From Armatimonadota bacterium (GTDB taxonomy: Bacteria; Armatimonadota; Zipacnadia; JAUWAU01), in assembly GCA_030601885.1 (NCBI GenBank), contig JAUWAU010000020.1:1-64000 (forward strand): a stretch of DNA of 64,000 nt. The letters run 5' to 3'. The notes under the pieces are model-generated. The model did no database searches. It had not been told where the DNA came from and worked only from the letters and a program-made list of their open reading frames with translations. This document shows positions 16,270-24,445 of the stretch, one piece after another. A program made the translations under genes and the position numbers. Each line of letters opens with the position of its first letter. Positions within the stretch are counted from its first letter, which is position 1.

Positions 16270-17304
16270 GTGACGCACTGCGAGCGCGTATTCACGGCTC
16301 TTGAGGGCGGCGTGCCGGATCGCGTGCCGCTCTTCGAGAGCGTGTTCGACGAAAAAGTCATGCGGGGGATCTTTCCCCATTGTGATTACTACGAGTTCAA
16401 TGACCGCATCGAGCTGGACGTGGTGGGGCTCAACCGATCGGCGTGGCGCAAGGACAATGTGGACCTGATCGACGAGGAGCGAGGGCTTTTCCGCGATGCG
16501 TGGGGTGTCGTCCGCGCCTTCGGCCCGGAGAACACGCCATACCCGGTCGAGGCGCCCATTAAGGAGCCGGAGGATCTCAAGCGCTACGTGCCGCCTGACC
16601 CGGACCATCCGGACGCCCTGGGACACTTGCCGGAGGTGGCAGAGCGCTACAAGGGGCGAAAGCCCATCATATGGATAGGCCGGGACGCCTTCTTCAATCC
16701 GTCGTACCTGCGCGGCATGGAGCAGTTCCTCATGGACTTCGTGCTCGATCCCAACCTCGCCCACGAGCTCATCGAGCTCTGCCTCGACTACGACCTTCGG
16801 CTCACGGAACGGGCCATCAGGGCGGGGGTGGACATCGTGGTGCTGGGGGATGACTACGCCGACAACAAAGGACCGATGATGTCTCCGGCGCACTTCCGAG
16901 AGTTCATCCTTCCCGGGCTGCGGCGCGCCATCGAGTCGGCCAGGAACGCGGGCGCGTACGTCATCAAGCATTCGGACGGCAACCTGTGGCCGATACTGGA
17001 CATGATCGTGGACGCGGGGCCCCACGCCATCAACCCCATCGAGCCCGCCGCCGGGATGGACATTGGCGAGGTGAAGCGCAAGTACGGGGACCGCGTGTGC
17101 ATCGTGGGGAACGTTGACTGCGGCGACCTGCTGTCCAACGGCACGCCCGACATGGTGCGCGAAGCCGTGCGCCAGTGCATTGAAGTGGCGGCGCCGGGCG
17201 GCGGCTTCATGCTCTCCAGCTCGAACAGCATCCACTCGTCCGTCCGCCCGGAGAACTACCTTGCCATGGCCGAGGCATGCCGTGAGCTTGGGGTGTACGA
17301 GTAA
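16270..17304 (+). CDS. Uroporphyrinogen decarboxylase (URO-D) family protein
   Basis: The TIM-barrel family covers haem-biosynthetic HemE and corrinoid or methanol methyltransferase-type proteins. GTG at 16270 was chosen because the family begins with a T-H-x-E-R motif directly after the start (here THCERVFTALEGGVPDRVP). Motifs include GGVPDRVP, LGDDYADNKGPMMSP, VIKHSDGNLWPILDMI, NPIEPAAGMD and GNVDCGDLLSNG. The short substrate-binding arginine loop of true HemE is not evident, and no haem genes are nearby. It is therefore more likely one of the catabolic or methyltransferase-like members that are abundant in polysaccharide-degrading environmental bacteria. The substrate is unknown. Confidence 0.85.
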   Translation: MTHCERVFTALEGGVPDRVPLFESVFDEKVMRGIFPHCDYYEFNDRIELDVVGLNRSAWRKDNVDLIDEERGLFRDAWGVVRAFGPENTPYPVEAPIKEPEDLKRYVPPDPDHPDALGHLPEVAERYKGRKPIIWIGRDAFFNPSYLRGMEQFLMDFVLDPNLAHELIELCLDYDLRLTERAIRAGVDIVVLGDDYADNKGPMMSPAHFREFILPGLRRAIESARNAGAYVIKHSDGNLWPILDMIVDAGPHAINPIEPAAGMDIGEVKRKYGDRVCIVGNVDCGDLLSNGTPDMVREAVRQCIEVAAPGGGFMLSSSNSIHSSVRPENYLAMAEACRELGVYE

Positions 17305-17373
17305 TCGGCACGATGAAACGGCATGCGGCGCATGCCCCGCCGGGCACCCTCGCTGTGACCGCTGACCGCTGTG

Positions 17374-18741
17374 TCATGGCCCGACAGCCCCAGCAGAGAG
17401 TCTCAGCAGCAGCCAGACGTAGGCCGTGCTGATGACGAGGCTCTGCAGAGTCAGCGGGATGCCGTACTTGAGGAAGCGGCCGAAGGTGATGCGGTGGCCG
17501 CTTTTCTCTGAGATGCCCGCGACCACGACGTTGGCGGAGGCGCCGATGATGGTGAAGTTGCCGCCCAGGCAGGCGCCCAGGGCCAGGGCCCACCACAGCG
17601 GCTGGACGAGGGCGTGATGGGCAAGCGCCCGATCCGTCAGCGCAGCAGCACCGGGGCCGAGCATCTCCGCCGATACGCTGAATATCACGGGTATCGCCGT
17701 TGCAGTGTAGGGGATATTGTCCACGATCCCCGATACGACGGCAGAGAGCCACAGGATGACCATGACGAGCACCGTGCGCTTGCCGAGGGTGATCCGGAAC
17801 AGCTTGCGGGCGAGTATGGTGATGATCCCCCGCTTCACCAGGGCGCTGACCATGATGAAGAGGCCGATGAAGAAGAAAATCGTCGCCCATTCGACCTCCT
17901 CGAGGTGCTTCAGCGGGTGCCTTTTCGAGACCAGTAGCAGGAGCGTCGCGCCGCTGAGGGCGATGGTGGCCGGCTCCAGGCCGAACGCGCCGTGAACCAT
18001 GAAGCCGAAGAGCGTTAAACCCAGCACGATGAGGGACTTGATGAGCAGCGGGCGGTCGGTGATGGCGCGGGTCTCGTCGAAGGCCATCACGGTCTCGCGC
18101 TTTTCGTCCGACACGTGGATGCGCTTGCGCATGAAGATCCAGATGGTGAGGGCGTAGGCGGCGAAGACGACCACGATGGGCGGCGTGAGGCGCACGAGGA
18201 ACTCCACGAAGGAGAAGCCGGTGGGGCCGGCGATCATGATGTTGGGCGGGTCGCCGACGAGCGTGGCAGTGCCGCCAATGTTGCTGGCCAGGATCTCGCA
18301 CACGAGGAACGGCACCGGGTCAACATCGAGGCTCTCGGCAATGAGAATCGTCACCGGGGCGATGAGCAGCACGGTGGTGACGTTGTCCAGCAGCGCGGAG
18401 AGCACCGCGGTGACGGCCGAGAGCAGGAGGATGATGCGGATGGGCTCGCCGCGGGCGACCTTGGCCGACTTGATGGCCACCCACTGGAACACCCCGGTCT
18501 CGCGCATGATGCTGACGATGAGCATCATGCCGATGAGCAGGAAGATGGTGTTCCACTCCACGCCCATGCCCGGCTTGCCCTCATGGCCATGGAAGGCCTC
18601 GTGCTGGTCCAGGATGCCGAGCAGCAGCATGAGGACCGCCCCCGCGAGGGCGACCACGGTCTTGTGGATCTTCTCCGAGGCGATTATGGCATAGGCGACG
18701 ACGAATATAGCGACCGCGGCGATGGTCTGCCAATCCTGCAC
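17374..18741 (-). CDS. ArsB/NhaD-type ion transporter (IT superfamily)
   Basis: A membrane protein of ~455 residues with about 11-12 hydrophobic segments, starting AAVAIFVVAYAIIASEKI. The two inverted halves carry signature loops: LDNVTTVLLIAPVTILIAE with GGTATLVGDPPNIMIAG, and VDNIPYTATAIPV with LGGNFTIIGASANVVVAG. These are typical of ArsB/NhaD antiporters (arsenite, Na+/H+ or organic anion). GTG at 18741 is 5 nt after the stop of the CBS gene, with AGGGAAGAG upstream. No ars regulator or reductase is nearby, so Na+/H+ or anion exchange is as likely as arsenite efflux. The adjacent CBS pair may gate or regulate it. Confidence 0.85.
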   Translation of the reverse strand: MQDWQTIAAVAIFVVAYAIIASEKIHKTVVALAGAVLMLLLGILDQHEAFHGHEGKPGMGVEWNTIFLLIGMMLIVSIMRETGVFQWVAIKSAKVARGEPIRIILLLSAVTAVLSALLDNVTTVLLIAPVTILIAESLDVDPVPFLVCEILASNIGGTATLVGDPPNIMIAGPTGFSFVEFLVRLTPPIVVVFAAYALTIWIFMRKRIHVSDEKRETVMAFDETRAITDRPLLIKSLIVLGLTLFGFMVHGAFGLEPATIALSGATLLLLVSKRHPLKHLEEVEWATIFFFIGLFIMVSALVKRGIITILARKLFRITLGKRTVLVMVILWLSAVVSGIVDNIPYTATAIPVIFSVSAEMLGPGAAALTDRALAHHALVQPLWWALALGACLGGNFTIIGASANVVVAGISEKSGHRITFGRFLKYGIPLTLQSLVISTAYVWLLLRLSAGAVGP

Positions 18742-18746
18742 TGTGC

Positions 18747-19205
18747 TTACTCTTCCCTGAGGGTGGGTAGGACGACGCGCTCGACCAGATCGCCCCGCGA
18801 GACGATGCCGACGAGCTTCCCGTGCTCCACGACGGGCACGCGTCGCACGTGACCCATGCAGATGATCCGCGCCACTTCGGCCACGTGGTCGCCCGGCTCG
18901 GCCACCGGGCACTCGCCGCTGGGGACGATGTCGAGCACTCGGGCGTCCTTCATCTCCGCCGGCGGATGCTCGAAGGGCTCGAAGTCCTTCGGCAAGAAGC
19001 TCAGGTCCTCGATTCCCTCGAGATACGTCGGAAGCGTGAGCCGCAGGAGGTCTTCGTCGGTGAGCATGGCCAGGAAGTTGCCCTCAGCGTCCACCACGGG
19101 CAGGGCCGCATGATTGTGGCGGGCCATCAGCTCCGCTGCCTCCCGCGCCGTGGCGCTCGCCGGCACGGTTACGACGTCGCGCGTCATTACGTCGCGGGCT
19201 GTCAT
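18747..19205 (-). CDS. CBS-domain pair protein
   Basis: Two CBS motifs (residues ~2-60 and ~95-150) that together bind adenosyl ligands. Typical elements are VMTRDVVTVPASATAREAAELM, ALPVVDAEGNFLAMLTDEDLL, VAEPGDHVAEVARIICMGHVRRVPVV and LVGIVSRGDLVERVV. The ~35-residue insert between the halves (YLEGIEDLSFLPKDFEP) is seen in CBS proteins paired with transporters. ATG at 19205 is preferred over the in-frame TTG six codons upstream. It lies 5 nt from the ArsB/NhaD-type gene, so both are co-transcribed, and it may sense energy state for the transporter. Confidence 0.88.
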   Translation of the reverse strand: MTARDVMTRDVVTVPASATAREAAELMARHNHAALPVVDAEGNFLAMLTDEDLLRLTLPTYLEGIEDLSFLPKDFEPFEHPPAEMKDARVLDIVPSGECPVAEPGDHVAEVARIICMGHVRRVPVVEHGKLVGIVSRGDLVERVVLPTLREE

Positions 19206-19242
19206 TTTGCCACCACGCTCCAAAACGATAGTCGTTTGCTGT

Positions 19243-19263
19243 CAGTTCCCAGTTCTCAGCGAA
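19243..19263 (+). repeat. Short CAGT-type heptad array
   Basis: Units are CAGTTCC, CAGTTCT, CAGCGAA. It is inverted relative to the longer array at 19320-19382. Confidence 0.6.
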
Positions 19264-19319
19264 TGGCGGGAATACCCGTATCCGAGCCCCTCGGCCAAAC
19301 CCCAACCTTGTGGGATCCT

Positions 19320-19382
19320 CCCGCTGACGGCTGATGACTGGCGACTGGCAGCCAATCGCTGACCACTGATCACTGACCACTG
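19320..19382 (-). repeat. Nine-unit CAGT-type heptad array overlapping a stop codon
   Basis: Minus-strand units are CAGTGGT, CAGTGAT, CAGTGGT, CAGCGAT, TGGCTGC, CAGTCGC, CAGTCAT, CAGCCGT, CAGCGGG. The register holds exactly for 63 nt. The second unit contains the TGA stop of the DUF3604 gene. Confidence 0.85.
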
Positions 19383-20872
19383 CCCGCTGCCCAGATTGGG
19401 CTTGACCAAGCCATGTGGCCGTTGGCTTGTCTGACTCGCAGGTAATAATAGTCGGTGCCGCCGTCCCCTGATGGCTCGTCGTCGAGGGCGAGCGACGTTT
19501 CGTACAGCTCCATGGGCACCAGGCGATGCACCAGCACCGACTCGCTGGTGAATCCGCCGGTGAACTCCGCCGCCGAGCGCTCCATGAGCTGGCCGAGCGT
19601 TCGGCTGATGGCCCGCTCGGCCGGCTGGGTGATCCGGAGCTGCAGGCAGGCGTCCGGCGAGCCAGCGATTTCGAAGACGAGGGCGTTGGTGGCCTGCTCG
19701 GCGAACGCCTGTTGTCGGGACGTGTAGGAGCGCCAGCGGCAGCGCGTCGGCGTCATCTCGAGCACCTTATTGCGCCGCTCCGGGTCGAACGGTCCCGACT
19801 GGAAGCACGGCATCATGGCGAGCAGCTCCGCACCATCCACTTCCAGCGACATCTCCCAATCCATGATGCGCTCCATGGCGAGGTCCGCCCACGGCCCCCA
19901 GCCCCATTCGATGCGGCACTTCATGCGCTCCGGCCACTGGGTCGCCGGCGGCGGGTCCGCAAAGCCCCGCGCCATCACGCGGCCGTTCTTTACGACCTCC
20001 ACGCTATCGATCTCGTCCCACCCCTCGACCCGCGCTTCGATGTGCCGCGTGCCTGACGCTGCCACTTCGCTGCCCATCACCTCGCCATTCAGGGAGAACT
20101 CCACCCTGATGCGATCCCCGGTTACGGCGTACGTCCGCCGGTGCCATATGGCAGCGAGAATGGCCTCCCGGGAGAGCTTCTCGGCGTACACGGCGGCGAT
20201 GCCCTCCCCGTAGGCGCCGGGGCAGCCGAGGTGGTCGTCGGTGGAGGCGATGAAGCCGACACGGAAGCCACGCGCAAGGGCGGCCTGCGCCGTGCCGTCC
20301 GTGGTTCGGCCGCCGCAGCTATGCCGGATCATGGGAAACAAGCCGCGGTCGCGCTCCGAGCCCCCGTGCTCGGAGTAGATCTCCACCACGGGCGCCAGCG
20401 ACGGATCGAAGGTGTCCCAGTTGATACCGCGCCAGCCCAGCGGGTATGCCAGGTGGTGAGGGATCAGGAGGCAGCCATGCGTGCGGGCGTGAGCCTGCAA
20501 GTCGGCGAGGGTGTCGGCGCAGTACAGCTCTCCATCATCGCCCGGGTAGTACAGGCAGTAGTCGCCCCACTCGCTGGAGTGGAACTCGTAGCCGAGGATC
20601 GTGACGAACTCGCCGGGAGCATTCGCCTCGCTCGTGAGCTGCCGCACGTTGGGCCAGTTCTCGCGGAGCGCTTCAAAGCCGTTGACCCACTTCATGTGCC
20701 GCTCGCCCGGCATGGTGGGCATGTCGGGCCACTGACTGTGCCCGGTGAAGGCGAAGAAGTCCAGATGCTCGCGGGCGATCTCGATGGAGCGCTCCAGCGA
20801 TCCCCTGGCATAGCCGAGGGCGTTGTGGTTGTGGATGTCGCCCCAGTAGAGGGAGTAGTCTGAGTAGTCCAT
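19370..20872 (-). CDS. DUF3604/PHP-like metal-dependent hydrolase
   Basis: A 500-residue protein with the YWGDIHNHNALGYARG opening typical of DUF3604, a PHP-superfamily branch. Further metal-site motifs are FFAFTGHSQWPD, ILGYEFHSSEWGDYC, LLIPHHLAYPLGWRG, PVVEIYSEHGGSE and FIASTDDHLGCPGAYG. The C-terminal half is beta-rich, with strands such as SVEVVKNGRVMARG and DGGTDYYYLRVRQANG. The biochemical role is unknown; relatives sit in sugar-utilisation clusters. No signal peptide is visible. The 5' leader holds a 20-bp hairpin ending about 4 nt before the ATG, and no good ribosome-binding site is visible outside it. The stop codon lies in a heptad array. Confidence 0.85.
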   Translation of the reverse strand: MDYSDYSLYWGDIHNHNALGYARGSLERSIEIAREHLDFFAFTGHSQWPDMPTMPGERHMKWVNGFEALRENWPNVRQLTSEANAPGEFVTILGYEFHSSEWGDYCLYYPGDDGELYCADTLADLQAHARTHGCLLIPHHLAYPLGWRGINWDTFDPSLAPVVEIYSEHGGSERDRGLFPMIRHSCGGRTTDGTAQAALARGFRVGFIASTDDHLGCPGAYGEGIAAVYAEKLSREAILAAIWHRRTYAVTGDRIRVEFSLNGEVMGSEVAASGTRHIEARVEGWDEIDSVEVVKNGRVMARGFADPPPATQWPERMKCRIEWGWGPWADLAMERIMDWEMSLEVDGAELLAMMPCFQSGPFDPERRNKVLEMTPTRCRWRSYTSRQQAFAEQATNALVFEIAGSPDACLQLRITQPAERAISRTLGQLMERSAAEFTGGFTSESVLVHRLVPMELYETSLALDDEPSGDGGTDYYYLRVRQANGHMAWSSPIWAAGSGQ

Positions 20873-20876
20873 GGTT

Positions 20877-20919
20877 GCCTGTGGTAGGGGCGACCCGGCG
20901 GGTCGCCCCTACCACAGGC
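20877..20919. repeat. 20-bp perfect palindrome (GTAGGGGCGA family)
   Basis: Twenty-base arms (20877-20896 and 20900-20919) pair perfectly around a 3-nt loop; the core is GTAGGGGCGACCC. It lies in the leader of the DUF3604 gene and shares TAGGGGCGA with the palindrome at 21411-21436. Confidence 0.9.
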
Positions 20920-20930
20920 CGAGCGATCCT

Positions 20931-21386
20931 TTAGTCGCCGGGAGCCTCGGCCTCCTTCTGGGCCGAATACAGCACCTCCTGCACCTCGGGATCGTTCAGG
21001 TTGTCTTTGGTGATGATCGTGACGCCCGTGTCGATGCGCTTCTCGACGAACTCGCCCTCGAGAGCTTTGACCGCGGCGGTGACGCCATCGTAGCCCATGC
21101 GGAAGGGATTCTGCGCCACGAGCGCCTGGATGCTGCCTCGCTCGAGCGCCGCAATCTCGGCGTCGGAGGCATCGAAGGCCACCAGCTTGACCTTCCCCAC
21201 GAGGTTGCGCTCCTCGAGCACCCGTGCCGCCGCCACGCCGGTAAGAGCGACGACGGAGCCGACCGACAGGTCAATGCCGGCTGAGATGATGACGATCGTC
21301 TGGCCGACGGCCACTATCCCCAGCGCCGCCACCTGGCGACCGACATAGCCCAGGTTCGTCCGCGTGAGGAAGAACGGCTCGACCAT
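20931..21386 (-). pseudogene. In-frame chimera of a sugar ABC permease and a sugar-binding protein (deletion relic)
   Basis: Residues 1-~50 resemble the start of an RbsC-type permease (FFLTRTNLGYVGRQVAALGI, ISAGIDLSVGSVVALTG). From ~55 onward the sequence is the C-terminal third of an RbsB-type periplasmic sugar-binding protein (VKLVAFDASDAEIAALERG, ALVAQNPFRMGYDGV, KRIDTGVTIITKDNLNDPEV). Neither domain can work alone. The join near LTGVAAARVLEERN looks like an in-frame deletion removing the rest of the permease and most of the binding protein. No ATPase gene is nearby. Related palindromes flank the relic on both sides. An assembly join is the alternative. Confidence 0.75.
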
Positions 21387-21410
21387 GGTGAAGACGATAA
21401 TCAGCCGACG

Positions 21411-21436
21411 AGGGGCGATGGCAGAGCATCGCCCCT
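21411..21436. repeat. 10-bp perfect palindrome (GTAGGGGCGA family)
   Basis: AGGGGCGATG and CATCGCCCCT enclose GCAGAG. On the minus strand it begins GTAGGGGCGA like the larger palindrome at 20877-20919. It lies between the oxidoreductase stop and the chimeric relic. Confidence 0.8.
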
Positions 21437-21449
21437 ACTTCGATTCACT

Positions 21450-22832
21450 TTAGCATAGCTGTCCGTCGGCCGCGAGCGCCTCCCGGAGTTTGTCTATGGG
21501 CACGGCGGCGGCCTTTACGCCCGCGTCCGCGCCCATGGCCGCCGCGGTGCCGGCCGCCTGGCCGATGGCCATGCAAGTGCCCATGACGCGGGTGGCGGCC
21601 ATCGCATGATGATCGGCAGAGATGCACCTGCCGGATGCCAGAAGATTGCCGATGTCCTTAGACACGAGACAACCGTAGGGGATGTCGAACCAGTCGCCCT
21701 CCGGCGGGTGCAGCTCCGTGGGGAGGTCCGACTCGTAGCTCTCGAATATGACGCACGGCGGGTCGTTGGGACACTTGATGCTGCACAGGTGCGTCTCGTT
21801 CCGCACCCGCCCCAGCGGGCAATGGATGTCGATCCAGTAGCTGCAACGAGCCACCGCATCGGGTGATTTGGCCCCGGAGAGCACGTCATCGCCCGTCAGC
21901 GTGGACAGGCCGACGATCTGACGCGTCTCCCGTACGCCCACTGTCGTCGGCGTTGCGCTGAGATAGCACTCCTGCATCCCGGGCACGTTCTCGCGGTAGA
22001 ACCGGACGATGTCGTGAGTGTCTCGGCGTATCTTCAGTTCGGCGGCCGTCAGGTCATCCACGTTCGTGCCGTCGCCGGCGGCGCGGGACACGTTACAGGT
22101 TAGCTCATTAGGCTGCACCGTCGAGCCCTTGTTGCCGGCGCCCGGGTTGTACATGTACAGCTTCCCGGCATCGATGGCCTCTCGGATGTGCTTTCGGACT
22201 TTCGCGCGCGCTTGCTGTGGGATGTCGTTCACGCCGGCGATGCGGAAGATGCTTCCCATGGCCTGGGGCCTGCCGTCCGCCTGGCGACCTTTGGTCGTGG
22301 CGGCGCCGGCCCAGAACGCCAGCTCCGCATCGCCCGTGCCATCCACGAAGGCCTTGCCAAGCACCGCCTGCCGACCCGACTTGCCCTCGAGGATGACAGC
22401 TTCCAGCTTGCCATTGGTCGTCGCGACGGAGACGCCCAGGCTATGCAGCATCAGGTGCACTCCCGCCTCCTGCACCATCGCGTCGGCGACGTACTTCATG
22501 GCCTCGACGTCGAAGGGTATGCCGCCCTGCCTCACGGCCTCTTCCCACGGCGGCGCTCCGCCCAGCTCCGCCAGGCGACGACACAGCTCCTCCGCGATGC
22601 CGCCGATGGCTGCCACGGGCGCGCCGCGCAGCCGATGGCCGAGGATGGGCCCGATGAGGCCGGCGGTGGCAAGGCCGCCCAGGAAGCCGTAGCGCTCGAT
22701 GAGGATGGTCTTGGCGCCGCGGCGTGCGGCGGCGATGGCCGCAGGCAACCCGCCCGGGCCGCCCCCAAGCACGACGACGTCGAATTCACCGGCGACCGGG
22801 ACATCACGTGCGAGCTCGCGAATCGTTTTCAC
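21450..22832 (-). CDS. FAD-dependent oxidoreductase
   Basis: A 460-residue flavoprotein of the large FAD-dependent oxidoreductase family common in polysaccharide-utilisation loci. GTG at 22832 has AAAGGAGG 9 nt upstream. The N-terminal dinucleotide-binding motif is FDVVVLGGGPGGLPAAIAAARRG, followed by IERYGFLGGLATAG. Later motifs are KAFVDGTGDAELAFWAG, GVRETRQIVG and NLLASGRCISADHHAMAATRVMG, the last typical of the C-terminal FAD-contacting region. The substrate is unknown, and no electron-transfer partner is adjacent. It follows the TIM-barrel gene by 37 nt on the same strand and may be co-transcribed with it. Confidence 0.88.
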   Translation of the reverse strand: MKTIRELARDVPVAGEFDVVVLGGGPGGLPAAIAAARRGAKTILIERYGFLGGLATAGLIGPILGHRLRGAPVAAIGGIAEELCRRLAELGGAPPWEEAVRQGGIPFDVEAMKYVADAMVQEAGVHLMLHSLGVSVATTNGKLEAVILEGKSGRQAVLGKAFVDGTGDAELAFWAGAATTKGRQADGRPQAMGSIFRIAGVNDIPQQARAKVRKHIREAIDAGKLYMYNPGAGNKGSTVQPNELTCNVSRAAGDGTNVDDLTAAELKIRRDTHDIVRFYRENVPGMQECYLSATPTTVGVRETRQIVGLSTLTGDDVLSGAKSPDAVARCSYWIDIHCPLGRVRNETHLCSIKCPNDPPCVIFESYESDLPTELHPPEGDWFDIPYGCLVSKDIGNLLASGRCISADHHAMAATRVMGTCMAIGQAAGTAAAMGADAGVKAAAVPIDKLREALAADGQLC

Positions 22833-22869
22833 TGCGACGTGCCTCCTTTGAGAGCGTCCTCGGATCGGC

Positions 22870-24312
22870 CTACTTGCGGCCGCGTTGCCGCTTCTTGGGC
22901 GGCGCTTTGCCGGTTGGCTCTGTCGCTTTGCTTTCCGGGCCGTAGGCCCAGCGCAGAAGCTCTGCCGCCTGCTTCTCCGTCCCATCGATGCCGACCAAGC
23001 CGTACTGGAGCGATGCGGCACTCATGTGGTAGTCGCGCCAGACCCACCACCCCAACCCCAGGAGCCCGAGCCGCTCCGCGGTCGCGGCGACGCCGTCCAG
23101 GTGATCGTGCTGTGCTGCCTCACGGGTCTCATTGTCGGCGTCCCCATACAGCCCCGCCAGGTCAATCCCCGTCTCCCAGACCATGATGGGGTAGCCGCAT
23201 TCGTCCCGCTCCCGCACCTGCCGGATGGTATCGCTGAGCTCCTTCTCGGTACCCTCGGCGTCGTGGCGCTCCTTCGGATAGTAGGTGACGAAGAAGAAGC
23301 GCCCGGGGGCCAGCTCCATGTCGCCCTCGGGTTGCCAGGGCGCCCACGTTCTCGTCCGCCACCCGCCGTAGCGCCACCGGTCGATGCGCTGGCCGATGGG
23401 AGCGCGGGGATTGCCACGCTCGAGGGCCTGGATGATCTGCCGGGCGATGCGGACGAAGGCCGCATCGTGCCACTCGTTGAAGTCTTGCCACTTCGCCGCG
23501 TTGTAGGGCGCGGCCGGCAGGCCAGCGTAGAGGCTGCCGGCGAGCCTTGCGGCCGTCCTCTCCACGTGGGTATCGACGGGGAGTAGTACGTCCTCCGAGG
23601 TTGCATTCTTCTCGCCCCAGCGCTCGTTCCAGTGCTGCAGCTCAGGATTGATGCGCTGCAGATGCTCCCTCCAAACCGCCAGATTCTGCGTATCGCCCCA
23701 AGACCAATAGTTCATGTTCAGGTGCTGCCAGTCCAGAGGGTCGAGGATGACGTTTTCGAAGGCGTGAGTGATCTGGGCGACGCGCTCGTGGAACGCCAGG
23801 CATGCTTCCCAGGTGAATGTGTTGTCGATGGCGAGCCCCGGGTAGTTGTGCAGCAGATAGCCGCTGAAAGGGGGATGCTCCTTGCCGCCGAGGTCCCGTC
23901 TGGCCGGGTGGGCCTTGGCGCCGACGCCCTCCGGCGCGCGAGCCCAGGTGAGCCACAGGATAACGTACATCTCTTTTTCGCGGGCGAGCTCGAGTATTCG
24001 CACGAGCTTCTTCTCGGTCTCCTCGTCCCAGGTGAAGCTCTCGCGCTCAATGTCCACCGCCGGCATGAAGGCACCCCAGTTCACCTGCAGCACGAGGCCG
24101 TTGAGCCCCTGCCCTTTCATCATCTCCAGGTCCGGAGCGACCATGGATTCGTCGAGCTCACTCCAGAAGTAGTGGTGAAAAGCGTGGGGCTGGTAGTACA
24201 TGGCGGTCCGCAGAAACACGGGGAGGCCGTCGTCAACGAACCGCCCACCGCGCACTTCCAGCAGAGCCGACGCCGGGCCACAGAGCACACAGAGAGCACA
24301 GAGCAGGAACAT
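22870..24312 (-). CDS. Secreted TIM-barrel protein, GH5/GH42-like glycoside hydrolase
   Basis: A 480-residue protein starting VRGGRFVDDGLPVFLRTAMYYQPHAF. TIM-barrel features follow: MMKGQGLNGLVLQVNWG, MYVILWLTWARAPEG, DPLDWQHLNMNYWSWGD, FVTYYPKERHD, PIMVWETGIDLAGLYGD and LGWWVWRDYHM. This resembles cellulase-like or beta-galactosidase-like hydrolases. A candidate acid residue is E in VWETG; the second was not assigned, so activity is uncertain. ATG at 24312 gives a signal-like N-terminus (MFLLCALCVLCGPASA) that is encoded by a CTCTGTG low-complexity repeat. No ribosome-binding site is visible, and a 10-bp palindrome lies just upstream. The C-terminus is basic (PPKKRQRGRK). Confidence 0.75.
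   Translation of the reverse strand: MFLLCALCVLCGPASALLEVRGGRFVDDGLPVFLRTAMYYQPHAFHHYFWSELDESMVAPDLEMMKGQGLNGLVLQVNWGAFMPAVDIERESFTWDEETEKKLVRILELAREKEMYVILWLTWARAPEGVGAKAHPARRDLGGKEHPPFSGYLLHNYPGLAIDNTFTWEACLAFHERVAQITHAFENVILDPLDWQHLNMNYWSWGDTQNLAVWREHLQRINPELQHWNERWGEKNATSEDVLLPVDTHVERTAARLAGSLYAGLPAAPYNAAKWQDFNEWHDAAFVRIARQIIQALERGNPRAPIGQRIDRWRYGGWRTRTWAPWQPEGDMELAPGRFFFVTYYPKERHDAEGTEKELSDTIRQVRERDECGYPIMVWETGIDLAGLYGDADNETREAAQHDHLDGVAATAERLGLLGLGWWVWRDYHMSAASLQYGLVGIDGTEKQAAELLRWAYGPESKATEPTGKAPPKKRQRGRK
24278..24307. repeat. CACAGAG-type low-complexity repeat encoding a signal-like peptide
   Basis: The plus strand reads CCACAGAGCACACAGAGAGC and then ACAGAGCAGG. In the minus frame it encodes LLCALCVLCG, the hydrophobic core of the apparent signal peptide of the TIM-barrel protein. 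Confidence 0.65.
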
Positions 24313-24318
24313 CGGGTG

Positions 24319-24343
24319 GCACGGGTTGCTGGTCAACCCGTGC
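24319..24343. repeat. 10-bp perfect palindrome in a 5' leader
   Basis: GCACGGGTTG and CAACCCGTGC enclose CTGGT. It lies 6 nt upstream of the assigned ATG of the TIM-barrel gene. Confidence 0.8.
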
Positions 24344-24445
24344 TTCAGCGGGCCTCGGTACGAACGGGTTTGTGCCGGCCCATGATCGACCTGCGCCCTC
24401 GGCATCCAATCCGTCTCCTCGCTCTCGGTGAGCTCGGCGCCCGCC

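Noticed and set aside
15907-17235. Long minus-strand open frame extending upstream of the 74-residue gene
   Set aside because: It is antisense to the clearly coding URO-D gene and has no family features; only the last 74 codons, with their own ATG, are kept.
17352-17375. Further CAGT-type heptad array after the URO-D gene
   Set aside because: Only two or three imperfect units are visible and the register is not convincing.
19320-19382. Regular repeats suggesting a CRISPR array
   Set aside because: Units are contiguous 7-mers without spacers, and no cas genes are nearby.
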